DNA of 64,000 bases. Source: Ancylobacter sonchi. Its GTDB lineage: Bacteria; Pseudomonadota; Alphaproteobacteria; Rhizobiales; Xanthobacteraceae. Position numbers and translations under genes: made by a program. The stretch is from positions 496,001-560,000 of the forward strand of contig NZ_JAHBGF010000036.1 in the NCBI RefSeq assembly GCF_018390695.1, written 5' to 3'. Each line of letters opens with the position of its first letter. Within the stretch, counting starts at the first letter, position 1. The notes beneath the pieces were generated by a model. That model searched no databases, was not told where the DNA came from, and was given only the letters and a program-made list of their open reading frames with translations. Shown here piece after piece: positions 37,641 to 45,159 of this stretch.

Positions 37641-38414
37641 ATGACCGACACCGACGACACGCCGATGACGCCCCCCTCCGACGAGGCACCCTCCGATGTC
37701 GCGCGCGGCAGCGGCGTCGCCCTGTGGAAGCAGATCGCCGAACGCATCGAGGCGGATATTTCCGAGGGCCGGCTGAAGCCCGGCGCCCGCCTGCCTACCG
37801 AGGCGGAACTCGCCGAGCGCTTCGGCGTCAACCGCCACACCCTGCGCCGGGCGCTGGCAACGCTGACCGATCAAGGACTTGTCGAGGCGACCCCCGGTCG
37901 CGGCACCTTCGTGAAGGAGCCGCCGCTGCGCTATCCGATCAGCCCGCGTACCCGCTTCTCAGAGATCGTCTCCGGCGAGGGCCGCGCACCCGGCGGACGG
38001 GTGATCGCCTCGCAGGTCGAAGCGGCCACGCCCGACATCGCCACCGCGCTGCGGGTCGCCCCCGGCACGCAGGTGCTGCGGCTCGACATGCTGCGCGAGG
38101 CCGACAATGTGCCGCTAACCATCGGCACGCATTGGTATATTGCCGAGCGCTGCCGCGACCTCGACCTGATCGCCGCCGCCACCGGCTCGGTCACCCGCGC
38201 GCTGGAAGCCCTCGGCCTCGGCGATTACAGGCGGCTGGAGACCCGCATCACCGCCCGTCTCGCCGACGAGGAGGAGCGCACCTTGCTCGCCCTACCTCCC
38301 GGCCGCGCGGTGATGGTGGTGGAGAGCATCAATGGCGACCCGCAGCGCCGGCCGCTTCAGTTCACCCGTGCCCGTTTTTCCGCCGACCGTGTACAGCTGA
38401 TCGTCAAGAACTGA
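37641..38414 (+). CDS. phnF: GntR/HutC family regulator PhnF
   Basis: The 257-aa regulator has an N-terminal winged helix (about residues 25-95; LKPGARLPTEAELAERFGVN, then RHTLRRALATLTDQGLVE) and a C-terminal UTRA ligand-binding domain with RFSEIVSGEG and EERTLLALPPGRAVMVVE. Its position divergent from phnG makes it the local phosphonate-utilisation regulator. An ATG at 37605 would overlap the operator, so I prefer 37641. The stop codon lies in a short direct repeat (AAGAACTGAGC twice, about 38407-38430). Confidence 0.92.
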   Translation: MTDTDDTPMTPPSDEAPSDVARGSGVALWKQIAERIEADISEGRLKPGARLPTEAELAERFGVNRHTLRRALATLTDQGLVEATPGRGTFVKEPPLRYPISPRTRFSEIVSGEGRAPGGRVIASQVEAATPDIATALRVAPGTQVLRLDMLREADNVPLTIGTHWYIAERCRDLDLIAAATGSVTRALEALGLGDYRRLETRITARLADEEERTLLALPPGRAVMVVESINGDPQRRPLQFTRARFSADRVQLIVKN

Positions 38415-38440
38415 GCCAAGAACTGAGCAAGGAGACGCCG

Positions 38441-39049
38441 ATGGCCCGCATCACCAGCCCCGAGGAACTGCGCGCCATCTATGGCGAGGCGCGAGAACGC
38501 AGCCGGCGCAAGGTATTGCCGGCGCTCGATATTCACTGCCAGCACCTGATCGCCGTCTCGCCGCTGGTGATGGTGGGCAGCTACGGCGCCGATGGCCGCG
38601 CCGACGTCACCCCGCGCGGCGACGCGCCCGGCTTCGTGGTGGCGGAAGACGAGACGACGCTGCTGATCCCCGACCGCCCCGGCAATAACCGACTGGATAC
38701 GCTGACGAATCTCCTCACCAACCCGGCAATCGGCCTGCTTTTCCTGGTACCGGGGGTCGACGAGACGCTCCGGGTGAACGGCCGCGCCACCATCCATGAC
38801 GACGCCGATCTGCGTGCCCGCTTCGAGGTGGACGGGCGCCAGCCGGCCACCGTGCTGCGCGTTGCGGTCGAGGAGGCCTATCTGCACTGCGCCAAGGCCT
38901 TCATGCGCTCGCATGCCTGGGACCCGGCGCATTTCGTCCCCCGCGACAGCCTGCCGAGCATGGGCGAGATGCTGCGCGACCAGCTCCGCCTCGCCACCGC
39001 CGAGACCCAGGCGGAAATGCTCCAGCGCTACCGCGAGACGCTCTACTAG
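38441..39049 (+). CDS. PPOX-type FMN flavoprotein (MSMEG_1061-like)
   Basis: The 202-aa protein has the split-barrel FMN-binding fold of the pyridoxamine 5'-phosphate oxidase superfamily: SPLVMVGSYGADGRADVTPRG, DRPGNNRLDTLTNLLTNPAI, GLLFLVPGVDETLRVNGRA and AVEEAYLHCAKAFMRSHAW. This matches the MSMEG_1061-type subgroup rather than PdxH. It starts 26 bases after phnF with an AAGGAG site and is probably co-transcribed, so it could be part of the phosphonate response, though no role there is established. Confidence 0.88.
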   Translation: MARITSPEELRAIYGEARERSRRKVLPALDIHCQHLIAVSPLVMVGSYGADGRADVTPRGDAPGFVVAEDETTLLIPDRPGNNRLDTLTNLLTNPAIGLLFLVPGVDETLRVNGRATIHDDADLRARFEVDGRQPATVLRVAVEEAYLHCAKAFMRSHAWDPAHFVPRDSLPSMGEMLRDQLRLATAETQAEMLQRYRETLY

Positions 39050-39089
39050 GTAGGTCGCCCTCGCCGCATCGGCGGAAAGCGACGAAAAA

Positions 39090-40187
39090 TCAGGTGCCTG
39101 CGTCCCACAGCACCTGCGGGCCGATCTCGTCGAGCCGACTGCATCCGGTCATCACCATGGCAATCTCCAGCTCGCAGCGCAGGAGATGCAGCACATGGGC
39201 GACGCCGGCCGGCCCGGCCACCGCCAGCCCGTAGAGCACCGGCCGGCCGACCATCACCGCGCTCGCCCCCAGCGCCAGCGCCTTCAGCACGTCGGTGCCG
39301 CGCCGGATGCCGCCATCCATCAGCACCGGCACCCGGCCGCCGACCGCCTTCGCCACCCGCGGCAGCGCCTCGATGCTGGCCGGCAGCGTGTCGAGCACCC
39401 GGCCGCCATGATTGGAGACGACGAGGCCATCGGCGCCGGCGCCGATCGCCCGCTCGGCATCCTCCTCGCAGAGTATCCCCTTGAGGATGATCGGCAATTT
39501 CGTGACCGCGCGCAGCCGTTCGATGTCGGCCCAGCGCGCCGCCACATCCATGAAGCCGCCGAACATCAGGCTCTCGCCGAGCTCGGCATGGGCGAAATAG
39601 CTGGTGTGCAGGCCGGCGAGGTTGGCGTGCTGCGAAAGCTTGGGCGGCTTGTAGCCGGCCCGCTGCTCGGTGTTGCGCATGCCGAACACCGGCGCGTCCA
39701 CCGTCACCACCAGCGCGCCATAGCCCGCCGCCTCGGCGCGGCGCACCAACTCCAGCGTGTAGCCGCGTTCGTGCTGGATGTAGAGCTGGAACCATAGCGG
39801 GGTACGCGCCGCCGCCGCGATCTCCTCCAGCGTCACGTCCGCCTCGGTGCTCACCACCATGCCGGCCTTGGCGCCGCCGGCCCCAACCAGCGTCGCCAGT
39901 TCGCCGGCCGGATCGGCGAGCCGGTGATGCGCGGTCGGCGCGACGAGGATCGGATGCGCGAAATCCTGCCCGAACAGCCGCAGCCCGGTGCCGCCGCCGG
40001 CGATCTCCGGTAAGGCACGGCTCTTCAGTCGCAGGCGCGCGAAGGCCTCGCGGTTCCAGCGCAGCGTCGCCTCGTCGGCGGCGCCGCCGGAATAATAGCC
40101 CCAGGCCTCCCGCCCCAGCCGCTCTCGGGCGACCGGCTCGTAGTCCTCCACCGCCACCACGCCCTCGGGAATCTCGAACCTTGCCAT
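39090..40187 (-). CDS. FMN-dependent alpha-hydroxyacid oxidase/dehydrogenase
   Basis: The 365-aa TIM-barrel flavoenzyme oxidises an L-2-hydroxy acid such as lactate or glycolate. It shows YYSGGAADEATL, ILVAPTAHHRLADPAGE, LWFQLYIQHERGYT, the catalytic His in VVSNHGGRVLDTLPA and the FMN-phosphate region LMDGGIRRGTDVLKALALGA. The ATG at 40187 (MARFEIPEGV) has a GGAGCGGA site; a longer start at 40229 adds a poor N-terminus. No electron-transfer partner is adjacent, so oxidase and dehydrogenase cannot be told apart. Confidence 0.92.
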   Translation of the reverse strand: MARFEIPEGVVAVEDYEPVARERLGREAWGYYSGGAADEATLRWNREAFARLRLKSRALPEIAGGGTGLRLFGQDFAHPILVAPTAHHRLADPAGELATLVGAGGAKAGMVVSTEADVTLEEIAAAARTPLWFQLYIQHERGYTLELVRRAEAAGYGALVVTVDAPVFGMRNTEQRAGYKPPKLSQHANLAGLHTSYFAHAELGESLMFGGFMDVAARWADIERLRAVTKLPIILKGILCEEDAERAIGAGADGLVVSNHGGRVLDTLPASIEALPRVAKAVGGRVPVLMDGGIRRGTDVLKALALGASAVMVGRPVLYGLAVAGPAGVAHVLHLLRCELEIAMVMTGCSRLDEIGPQVLWDAGT

Positions 40188-40318
40188 ATCCGCTCCGCTG
40201 CCACTCCCGCCCGCCTTAATGCAGGCCATCTATTAACCCAAGAGGAGCATAGTCGGAGCCTGCGTATGGCAGGCGCCTGAGTCGCCAGCTAGTCTCGCAG
40301 GCGATAAGCGGGGGATCC

Positions 40319-40906
40319 ATGGAAGAAGGCCGCCACCAGCGGGACGATGCGTCCGGTCTGTCGCTGCGCGAGGCGATCCGCGCCGCGCGGGTGGAGGCTG
40401 CCGAACAGGCCGGCGTCATCGTCGAGCTGCGCGACGCCAGCCTCGCCCGCCTGTCCATGCTCAACGAGATTCTCGACCCGGTCTTCGCCGAGGTACCGCT
40501 GGAACATGCCGACCTGTTCGATCGCGGGCTGATGCCGGGCGAGACCCCGCGCCTGTTCGTCGACATGGTCGCGCATGTGACTCTGGGACGCGACCGGCGC
40601 ACCTTCCGCTTCCTGCAGGACACCCGCTCCGGCCGGCGGGTGCTCGCCGAAAGCACCAATCCGAACGACATCGCCGATGCGGTGACGCGCTATGTCGCCC
40701 GCCGGCTCATCGCCCGCGAGCAGGCGATCGCCACCAGTGCGCCGCCTGAACCCGAGGCGCCGCGCCCGCTGCCGCACCATCCCCCGGCGCCGGCCGCCGC
40801 CTCGACTGTCGAGCCGCGGCGGAGCGGGGCCGGCGCCTTCTTCATCGGCCTGCTCGCCGGCATCGCCGCGACCGTCGCCGGCTGGCTGCTGCTGCAGGGG
40901 CACTGA
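40319..40906 (+). CDS. Hypothetical tail-anchored membrane protein
   Basis: The 195-aa protein has a soluble N-terminal region (about 1-130), a proline-rich linker (EPEAPRPLPHHPPAPAAA) and one C-terminal transmembrane helix (AFFIGLLAGIAATVAGWLLL) with almost no residues after it, so it would be tail-anchored. I do not recognise a family. The soluble part contains LFVDMVAHVTLGRDRRTFRF and TNPNDIADAVTRYVARRL, which suggest a small ordered domain. It stands alone between the divergent hydroxyacid dehydrogenase and the convergent P460 gene. Confidence 0.75.
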   Translation: MEEGRHQRDDASGLSLREAIRAARVEAAEQAGVIVELRDASLARLSMLNEILDPVFAEVPLEHADLFDRGLMPGETPRLFVDMVAHVTLGRDRRTFRFLQDTRSGRRVLAESTNPNDIADAVTRYVARRLIAREQAIATSAPPEPEAPRPLPHHPPAPAAASTVEPRRSGAGAFFIGLLAGIAATVAGWLLLQGH

Positions 40907-40932
40907 CCGGCGCGAGACCTGCGCCGACCGTC

Positions 40933-41472
40933 TCACGGCGCGTAGCGGGTGAAGACGTAGTCGTGGTCCTTCACCAGTGCTTCATGGCAGGCGAAGCAGG
41001 TCTCGTGTTGGGCACGGTCGACCGGCTTGCCGTCGATGAAGCGCCCGAAGCCCCAACCGCCGGTGTCGGGGTATTTCTTCGAGTCCTTCACCATCACCTG
41101 CACCGTGGTGGCCATGCCCGGCACCGTCGCCGAGGCGAATTCCGGCGATGGCGTGCGCTTCCAGGCCAGCTTCACCAGCACCGTGCCGTCCGGGAACGGC
41201 AGGGTGCCGGCGCGATAGGCATCGACCGCCGTCTGGTTGCCGACCACCGCGCGCAGTTCGTTAAGCGGAGCATCCTCCAGCGCCGGGGCGATCAGCTCCC
41301 ATTGCCGATAGCCCGGCGGGATGGTGACGCCGTAGATCGGCGAGGCGTTGTCCGGTGCGGCACTGCTAGGAGAGGCACTACCTGGCGCCTCGCCATCCGC
41401 CCGGCTTACCGCCGCCAGTGCGCAGGAAGTCAGGATCGCGCCGACGCCGGCGAGCAGATAAAGCCGCTTCAT
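40933..41472 (-). CDS. Cytochrome P460 family protein
   Basis: The 179-aa exported protein has a signal peptide or lipoprotein-like start (AGVGAILTSCALAAV), a beta-rich P460 domain (GYRQWELIAPALEDAPLNEL, DGTVLVKLAWKRTPSPEF, GWGFGRFIDGKP) and a c-type haem motif CFACH near the C-terminus. P460 proteins carry a Lys-crosslinked haem and oxidise or detoxify small nitrogen compounds; which Lys would be linked here is not obvious. It begins 17 bases after the epoxide-hydrolase-like gene and is co-transcribed with it. Confidence 0.87.
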   Translation of the reverse strand: MKRLYLLAGVGAILTSCALAAVSRADGEAPGSASPSSAAPDNASPIYGVTIPPGYRQWELIAPALEDAPLNELRAVVGNQTAVDAYRAGTLPFPDGTVLVKLAWKRTPSPEFASATVPGMATTVQVMVKDSKKYPDTGGWGFGRFIDGKPVDRAQHETCFACHEALVKDHDYVFTRYAP

Positions 41473-41489
41473 CTGTCGTCTCCCGCGGC

Positions 41490-42557
41490 TCACAGCCTGT
41501 CGACGTCGATCACCGCCTTGGCGAAGGCTTCCGGCGCCTCCTGCGGCAGGTTGTGGCCGATGCCGCCGGTGACCAGCCGGAACGCGTATTTGCCGGTGAA
41601 CCGCTTCGCATAGGCCTCGGGAGCGGGATGCGGCGCGCCATTGGCGTCGCCCTCCATGGTGATGGTCGGCACGCCGATGCTCGGAAGGGCCGCGAGCCGC
41701 TTTTCGAGTGCCTCGTACTTCGCCTGCCCCGGCGCCAGACCCAGTCGCCAGCGATAATTGTCGATGCTGATGGCGACATGGTCGGGATTGTCGAAGGCGG
41801 CGGCGGACCGGTTGAAGGTGGCGTCGTCGAACGCCCATTTCGGCGAGGCCAGTTCCCAGATCAGCCGGGCGAAGTCGTTCGTGTACTTGCGATAGCCGAG
41901 CTCGCCGCGCTCGGTGGCGAAATAGTACTGGTACCACCATTGCAGTTCCGCCTTGGGCGGCAACGGTGCACGATTGGCCTCCTGGCTGCCGATCAGATAG
42001 CCGCTGACCGACACCATGCCCTTGCAGCGCTCCGGCCACAGGGCGGCGACGATGTTGACCGTCCGCGCGCCCCAGTCGAAGCCGCCGAGCAGCGCCGTCC
42101 TGATGTTCAGCGCGTCCATGAAGGCGATGACGTCGACCGCCAGCGCCGCCTGCTGGGCGTTGCGCGGCGCCTCCTCGGAGCGGAAGCGCGTCCCGCCATA
42201 GCCGCGCAGATAGGGGACGAGCACCCGATAGCCGGCGGCGGCGAGGATAGGCGCCACATCGACATAGGCATGGATGTCATAGGGCCAGCCGTGCAGCAGC
42301 AGCACCGGCGGTCCGTCCGCCGGGCCGGCTTCGGCATAGGCGACGTTGAGCTCGCCGGCGTCGACATGCTTGAGCGCGCCGAAGGAGGTGTGCGAGCCGC
42401 GCACGCCACCGGCGGAAGGGCTCGCCGGGGTGGGGGTCGCGGGCTCCGGGCTCGATTGCGCGGAGGCCACCGAGATGGAGACGAGGGGAGAGGCGGCAAG
42501 CCCCAGCGCGGCCATGCCGAGCATGGTGCGGCGCTGCTGGTTGATCGGGTCTGACAT
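41490..42557 (-). CDS. Tat-exported epoxide hydrolase-like alpha/beta hydrolase
   Basis: The 355-aa enzyme starts with a twin-arginine signal (QQRRTMLGMAALGLAASPL) and has the alpha/beta hydrolase core with HGWPYDIHAYVDV, a nucleophile elbow GGFDWGAR whose nucleophile is Asp, and a final His in GGIGHNLPQ. An Asp nucleophile points to epoxide hydrolase or haloalkane dehalogenase chemistry. The ATG at 42557 is the family-like start. Upstream lies an inverted pair of the TTGTA-N5-GTGTA-like boxes shared with the other genes of this locus; cytochrome P460 follows. Confidence 0.9.
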   Translation of the reverse strand: MSDPINQQRRTMLGMAALGLAASPLVSISVASAQSSPEPATPTPASPSAGGVRGSHTSFGALKHVDAGELNVAYAEAGPADGPPVLLLHGWPYDIHAYVDVAPILAAAGYRVLVPYLRGYGGTRFRSEEAPRNAQQAALAVDVIAFMDALNIRTALLGGFDWGARTVNIVAALWPERCKGMVSVSGYLIGSQEANRAPLPPKAELQWWYQYYFATERGELGYRKYTNDFARLIWELASPKWAFDDATFNRSAAAFDNPDHVAISIDNYRWRLGLAPGQAKYEALEKRLAALPSIGVPTITMEGDANGAPHPAPEAYAKRFTGKYAFRLVTGGIGHNLPQEAPEAFAKAVIDVDRL

Positions 42558-42634
42558 GGGATGTTCTCGCCTGCTGAGGGACGGCCACAGAAGACGGCCG
42601 TCCTGTATCTGCGCTGTGTGGGATCGGGCCGGAT

Positions 42635-42649
42635 TTGAAAGCCCGTGTA
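42635..42649 (+). promoter_or_regulatory. Candidate response-regulator box 1
   Basis: TTGAA-N5-GTGTA, a direct repeat of five-base half-sites with a 10-bp period, as OmpR-family regulators bind. It forms an inverted pair with box 2 (42667-42681), 17 bases apart, upstream of the epoxide-hydrolase-like gene. Confidence 0.55.
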
Positions 42650-42666
42650 GGATCCCGGCGAGGCGA

Positions 42667-42681
42667 CACACTGCGATACAA
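42667..42681 (-). promoter_or_regulatory. Candidate response-regulator box 2
   Basis: On the minus strand this reads TTGTA-N5-GTGTG. It points toward the epoxide-hydrolase-like gene and forms an inverted pair with box 1. Confidence 0.6.
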
Positions 42682-42765
42682 CACGCGGGCCGGATGCCGG
42701 AAATGCACGTCTCGCCGCCACGCCTTCCTCAATGCACGCCGCCGCATGCCAGCTCCCGCACACCC

Positions 42766-42780
42766 GCGTATCCGAATGTA
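42766..42780 (+). promoter_or_regulatory. Weak candidate response-regulator box 3
   Basis: GCGTA-N5-ATGTA followed by AC matches the box with mismatches and lies 126 bases before ohr, in the ohr direction. This is the least certain of the set. Confidence 0.35.
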
Positions 42781-42905
42781 ACGGACCGGGTGCGGGACAC
42801 CTCGGAAGACGCAGCGCGCCAATCCGCACACATGCCGGACATGCCCGCCTGCAATGTGCCGTCCGTCCGCTGCCACCGTGCGGCGCGAACCAACGGAGCG
42901 TACCC

Positions 42906-43322
42906 ATGACGACGATCGACAAGGTGCTGTACACCGGCAAGACCCACACGACGGGCGGCCGCGACGGCCTCTCGCGCAGCACCGACGGCCGGCTCGACAT
43001 CAAGCTGTCGCCGCCCGGCAGCACCGGTGGCGGCACCAACCCCGAGCAGCTCTTCGCTGCCGGCTGGTCGGCCTGCTTCATCGGCGCCATCGGCATCGCC
43101 GCCGGCAAGCGCAAGGTCGCCCTGCCGGCGGATCTCGCCGTCGATGCCGAGGTCGATCTTGGCACCACGGACGGCGCCTATTTCCTGCGTGCGCGCCTCA
43201 ACGTGCAACTGCCGGGCCTCGATGCCGAACTCGCCCGCAGCCTGGTCGAGGAGGCGCACCAGACCTGCCCCTATTCGAAGGCGACGCGCGGCAACATCGA
43301 CGTGACCCTGAATGTGAAGTAG
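42906..43322 (+). CDS. ohr: Organic hydroperoxide resistance protein Ohr
   Basis: The 138-aa thiol peroxidase reduces organic hydroperoxides. It has the Ohr hallmarks: catalytic Cys57 in AAGWSACFIGAI, resolving Cys121 in TCPYSKATRGN and the activating Arg19 in TGGRDG. The length is normal. A typical adjacent OhrR (MarR) repressor gene is absent; instead, boxes resembling those of the nearby two-component genes lie upstream. A strong hairpin terminator follows the stop. Confidence 0.95.
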   Translation: MTTIDKVLYTGKTHTTGGRDGLSRSTDGRLDIKLSPPGSTGGGTNPEQLFAAGWSACFIGAIGIAAGKRKVALPADLAVDAEVDLGTTDGAYFLRARLNVQLPGLDAELARSLVEEAHQTCPYSKATRGNIDVTLNVK

Positions 43323-43345
43323 CGCCGATCGCCAGGCCGTAAGGG

Positions 43346-43381
43346 GGGGCCGGGATCCGACGCGCGTCGGGTCCCGGCCCC
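43346..43381 (+). terminator. Strong intrinsic terminator after ohr
   Basis: A 16-bp stem (43346-43361 with 43366-43381, one G-T wobble) with a four-base loop is followed by the T-rich stretch TTCTTCTGT. It begins 24 bases after the ohr stop and separates ohr from the convergent small peptide gene. Confidence 0.85.
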
Positions 43382-43400
43382 TTCTTCTGTCGGACGCGCT

Positions 43401-43523
43401 TCAGCGGCCGGCCGGCGCGGCGAGGATGGCCAGCACCGGCGGCGCCTCGCGCGGGTTCATGTCCCAGGCGCAGGGAAAGGCGGCCAGCGCCAGCACGGTC
43501 GCGGCAATGACAAAGCTGCGCAT
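43401..43523 (-). CDS. 40-residue secreted peptide downstream of the aldehyde dehydrogenase
   Basis: A short gene of 40 codons plus stop has a GGGAG ribosome site before its ATG at 43523 and begins 29 bases after the aldehyde dehydrogenase stop on the same strand. The peptide starts MRSFVIAATVLALAAFPCAW, a signal-peptide-like N-terminus with one Cys, followed by a short Pro/Ala-rich tail. It may be exported or membrane-bound. I know of no family. The good ribosome site and operon position support a real gene; codon-level evidence is limited by length. Confidence 0.55.
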   Translation of the reverse strand: MRSFVIAATVLALAAFPCAWDMNPREAPPVLAILAAPAGR

Positions 43524-43552
43524 CTGTTTCTCCCTTGGCTGCGGAACCCGTT

Positions 43553-45019
43553 TCATGCCGGCACCGGCATGAAGACAGCCTTTGTCTCGAGGAAGGCTTC
43601 CAGCCCTTCCGGACCGCCCTCGCGGCCGAGGCCGGACGATTTGTAGCCGCCGAAGGGCACCGAGGGCGCCAGCTCCATGCCGTTAATGCCGACCTGCCCG
43701 GTGCGGATCCGGCAGGCGACCTCATAGGCATGCTCGGCCTCGCGGCCATAGACGCTGCCGCTGAGGCCCAGCTCGCTGTCATTGGCGAGGCGGATCGCCT
43801 CCTCCTCGTCGGCATAGCCCTGCACGGTCACCACCGGGCCGAAGATCTCCTCGCGGACAATCGCCATCTGCGGCGTCACGTCGACGAAGACGGTCGGTTC
43901 GATGAAATAGCCCCGGTTGAAGCCGGCCGGCTGGCCACCGCCGAGCACGATGCGCCCGCCCTCGTCCCGGCCTTCGGCGATGTAGCCGAGGATGCGGTCC
44001 CGCTGGCGGGCGTTCAGCACCGGGCCGACCTGCGTCTGCCGGTCCCACGGATCGCCGAGCCGAAGCGAGCCGGCGATGCCGGCATAGGCCGCGACCACTT
44101 CGTCAAGACGCGACCGCGGCGCCAGGATGCGGGTCTGCGCGAAGCAGATCTGCCCGGCGAACGGCATGGTGAAGGGTGCGAGCGCCGGCAGCGCCGCCGC
44201 GAGATCGACATCCTCCAGCAGGATGGCGGCCGACTTGCCGCCCAGTTCCAGCGTCACCCGCGCCATGCGGTCGGCCGCGCTGAGACCGATCTGCCGGCCG
44301 GCGGCGACGCTGCCGGTGAAGCTGATCTTGTCGACCTCCGGCGAAGCGACGAGATAGGCGCTCTCCGGACGATCGGCGGTCACCACATTGAGGACACCCG
44401 GGGGCAACCCGGCCTCCATCGCGCATTCGGCGAGGATCAGCCCTTCGGCCGGGCTCTCCACCGGCGATTTGACGATGCAGGTGCAGCCGGCCGCCAGCGC
44501 GGCACCGAGCTTTTGCGCAGTGATCGGAAAGGTCGCGTTCCACGGCGCGATCAGCGCCGCCACGCCAACCGGCTCGCGCCGGACGCGGGCATGGCCGCGC
44601 GCGGTCGGGCGGCGATCCTCGAAGGCGTAGCTGGCCGCGAGTTCGGCATAGTAGCGATATCGGGCAAGGCCGGTGCGGATCAGCATTTCGGCAAAGCCGA
44701 TGGGCATGCCGACCTGTGCGGTGGCAAGGCGCGCCAGCAGCTCGGAACGCAACGCCAGCCGGTCGGCGAGCCGCGCGATCAGCTGTGCCCGCTCGCCGCC
44801 GCTCATGGTCGGCCAGGGGCCGTGATCGAAGGCGTGGCGGGCGGCGGCGATGGCGCGATCCATGTCGGCGGTATCCGCCAGCGCGACATCGAAGATCGTC
44901 GCCTCGGTAGCGGGATGGATGACGGTGGCACGCCGCCCGCTATGGCCGGCAACCCAGGCGCCGTTGATGAAGAAGCACTCGAGCAGTTTGGGGGTCAGTT
45001 CGTCGACAATGTCGGGCAT
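43553..45019 (-). CDS. NAD(P)-dependent aldehyde dehydrogenase
   Basis: The 488-aa enzyme oxidises an aldehyde to the acid. It has IAPWNATFPI, the cofactor-binding ISFTGSVAAGRQIG, catalytic Glu in TLELGGKSAAI and catalytic Cys in FAGQICFAQTRI. C-terminal EEIFGPVVTVQGY and PFGGYKSSGLGREGG are also present. The ATG at 45019 has a GAGGAGG ribosome site. The frame stays open upstream inside the DipZ gene as a shadow. A TTGTT-N5-TTGTA box lies 73-87 bases upstream of the start. The substrate is unknown, perhaps aldehydes from lipid peroxidation given the neighbours. Confidence 0.94.
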   Translation of the reverse strand: MPDIVDELTPKLLECFFINGAWVAGHSGRRATVIHPATEATIFDVALADTADMDRAIAAARHAFDHGPWPTMSGGERAQLIARLADRLALRSELLARLATAQVGMPIGFAEMLIRTGLARYRYYAELAASYAFEDRRPTARGHARVRREPVGVAALIAPWNATFPITAQKLGAALAAGCTCIVKSPVESPAEGLILAECAMEAGLPPGVLNVVTADRPESAYLVASPEVDKISFTGSVAAGRQIGLSAADRMARVTLELGGKSAAILLEDVDLAAALPALAPFTMPFAGQICFAQTRILAPRSRLDEVVAAYAGIAGSLRLGDPWDRQTQVGPVLNARQRDRILGYIAEGRDEGGRIVLGGGQPAGFNRGYFIEPTVFVDVTPQMAIVREEIFGPVVTVQGYADEEEAIRLANDSELGLSGSVYGREAEHAYEVACRIRTGQVGINGMELAPSVPFGGYKSSGLGREGGPEGLEAFLETKAVFMPVPA

Positions 45020-45091
45020 GGTCAGCCTCCTCTGGCATCCGGAGAGGCTGGCGGACCGGCGTATCGCCGATATGTGCGACAGGCGGCCGAA

Positions 45092-45106
45092 TTGTTTGCG
45101 ATTGTA
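45092..45106 (+). promoter_or_regulatory. Candidate response-regulator box 4
   Basis: TTGTT-N5-TTGTA (10-bp period) followed by AC lies in the 140-base gap between dipZ and the aldehyde dehydrogenase gene. The same TTGTAAC core recurs in the dipZ / response-regulator gap. Confidence 0.55.
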
Positions 45107-45113
45107 ACGAAAA

Positions 45114-45137
45114 GGCCGCCGAGACATCCCGGCGGCC
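45114..45137 (-). terminator. Intrinsic terminator after dipZ
   Basis: GGCCGCCG (45114-45121) and CGGCGGCC (45130-45137) form an 8-bp stem. Read on the minus strand the hairpin is followed by TTTTC. It lies 22 bases beyond the dipZ stop and so separates dipZ from the aldehyde dehydrogenase transcript. Confidence 0.8.
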
Positions 45138-45159
45138 GCATCCGAACTGGCCATGTGGC

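Larger units (their letters stand above)
42558..42905. other. Divergent regulatory region hydrolase / ohr
   Basis: The 348-base gap holds three candidate regulator boxes (listed separately) and the promoters for the leftward hydrolase-P460 operon and for ohr. I saw no gene and no strong -10/-35 pair. Confidence 0.6.
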
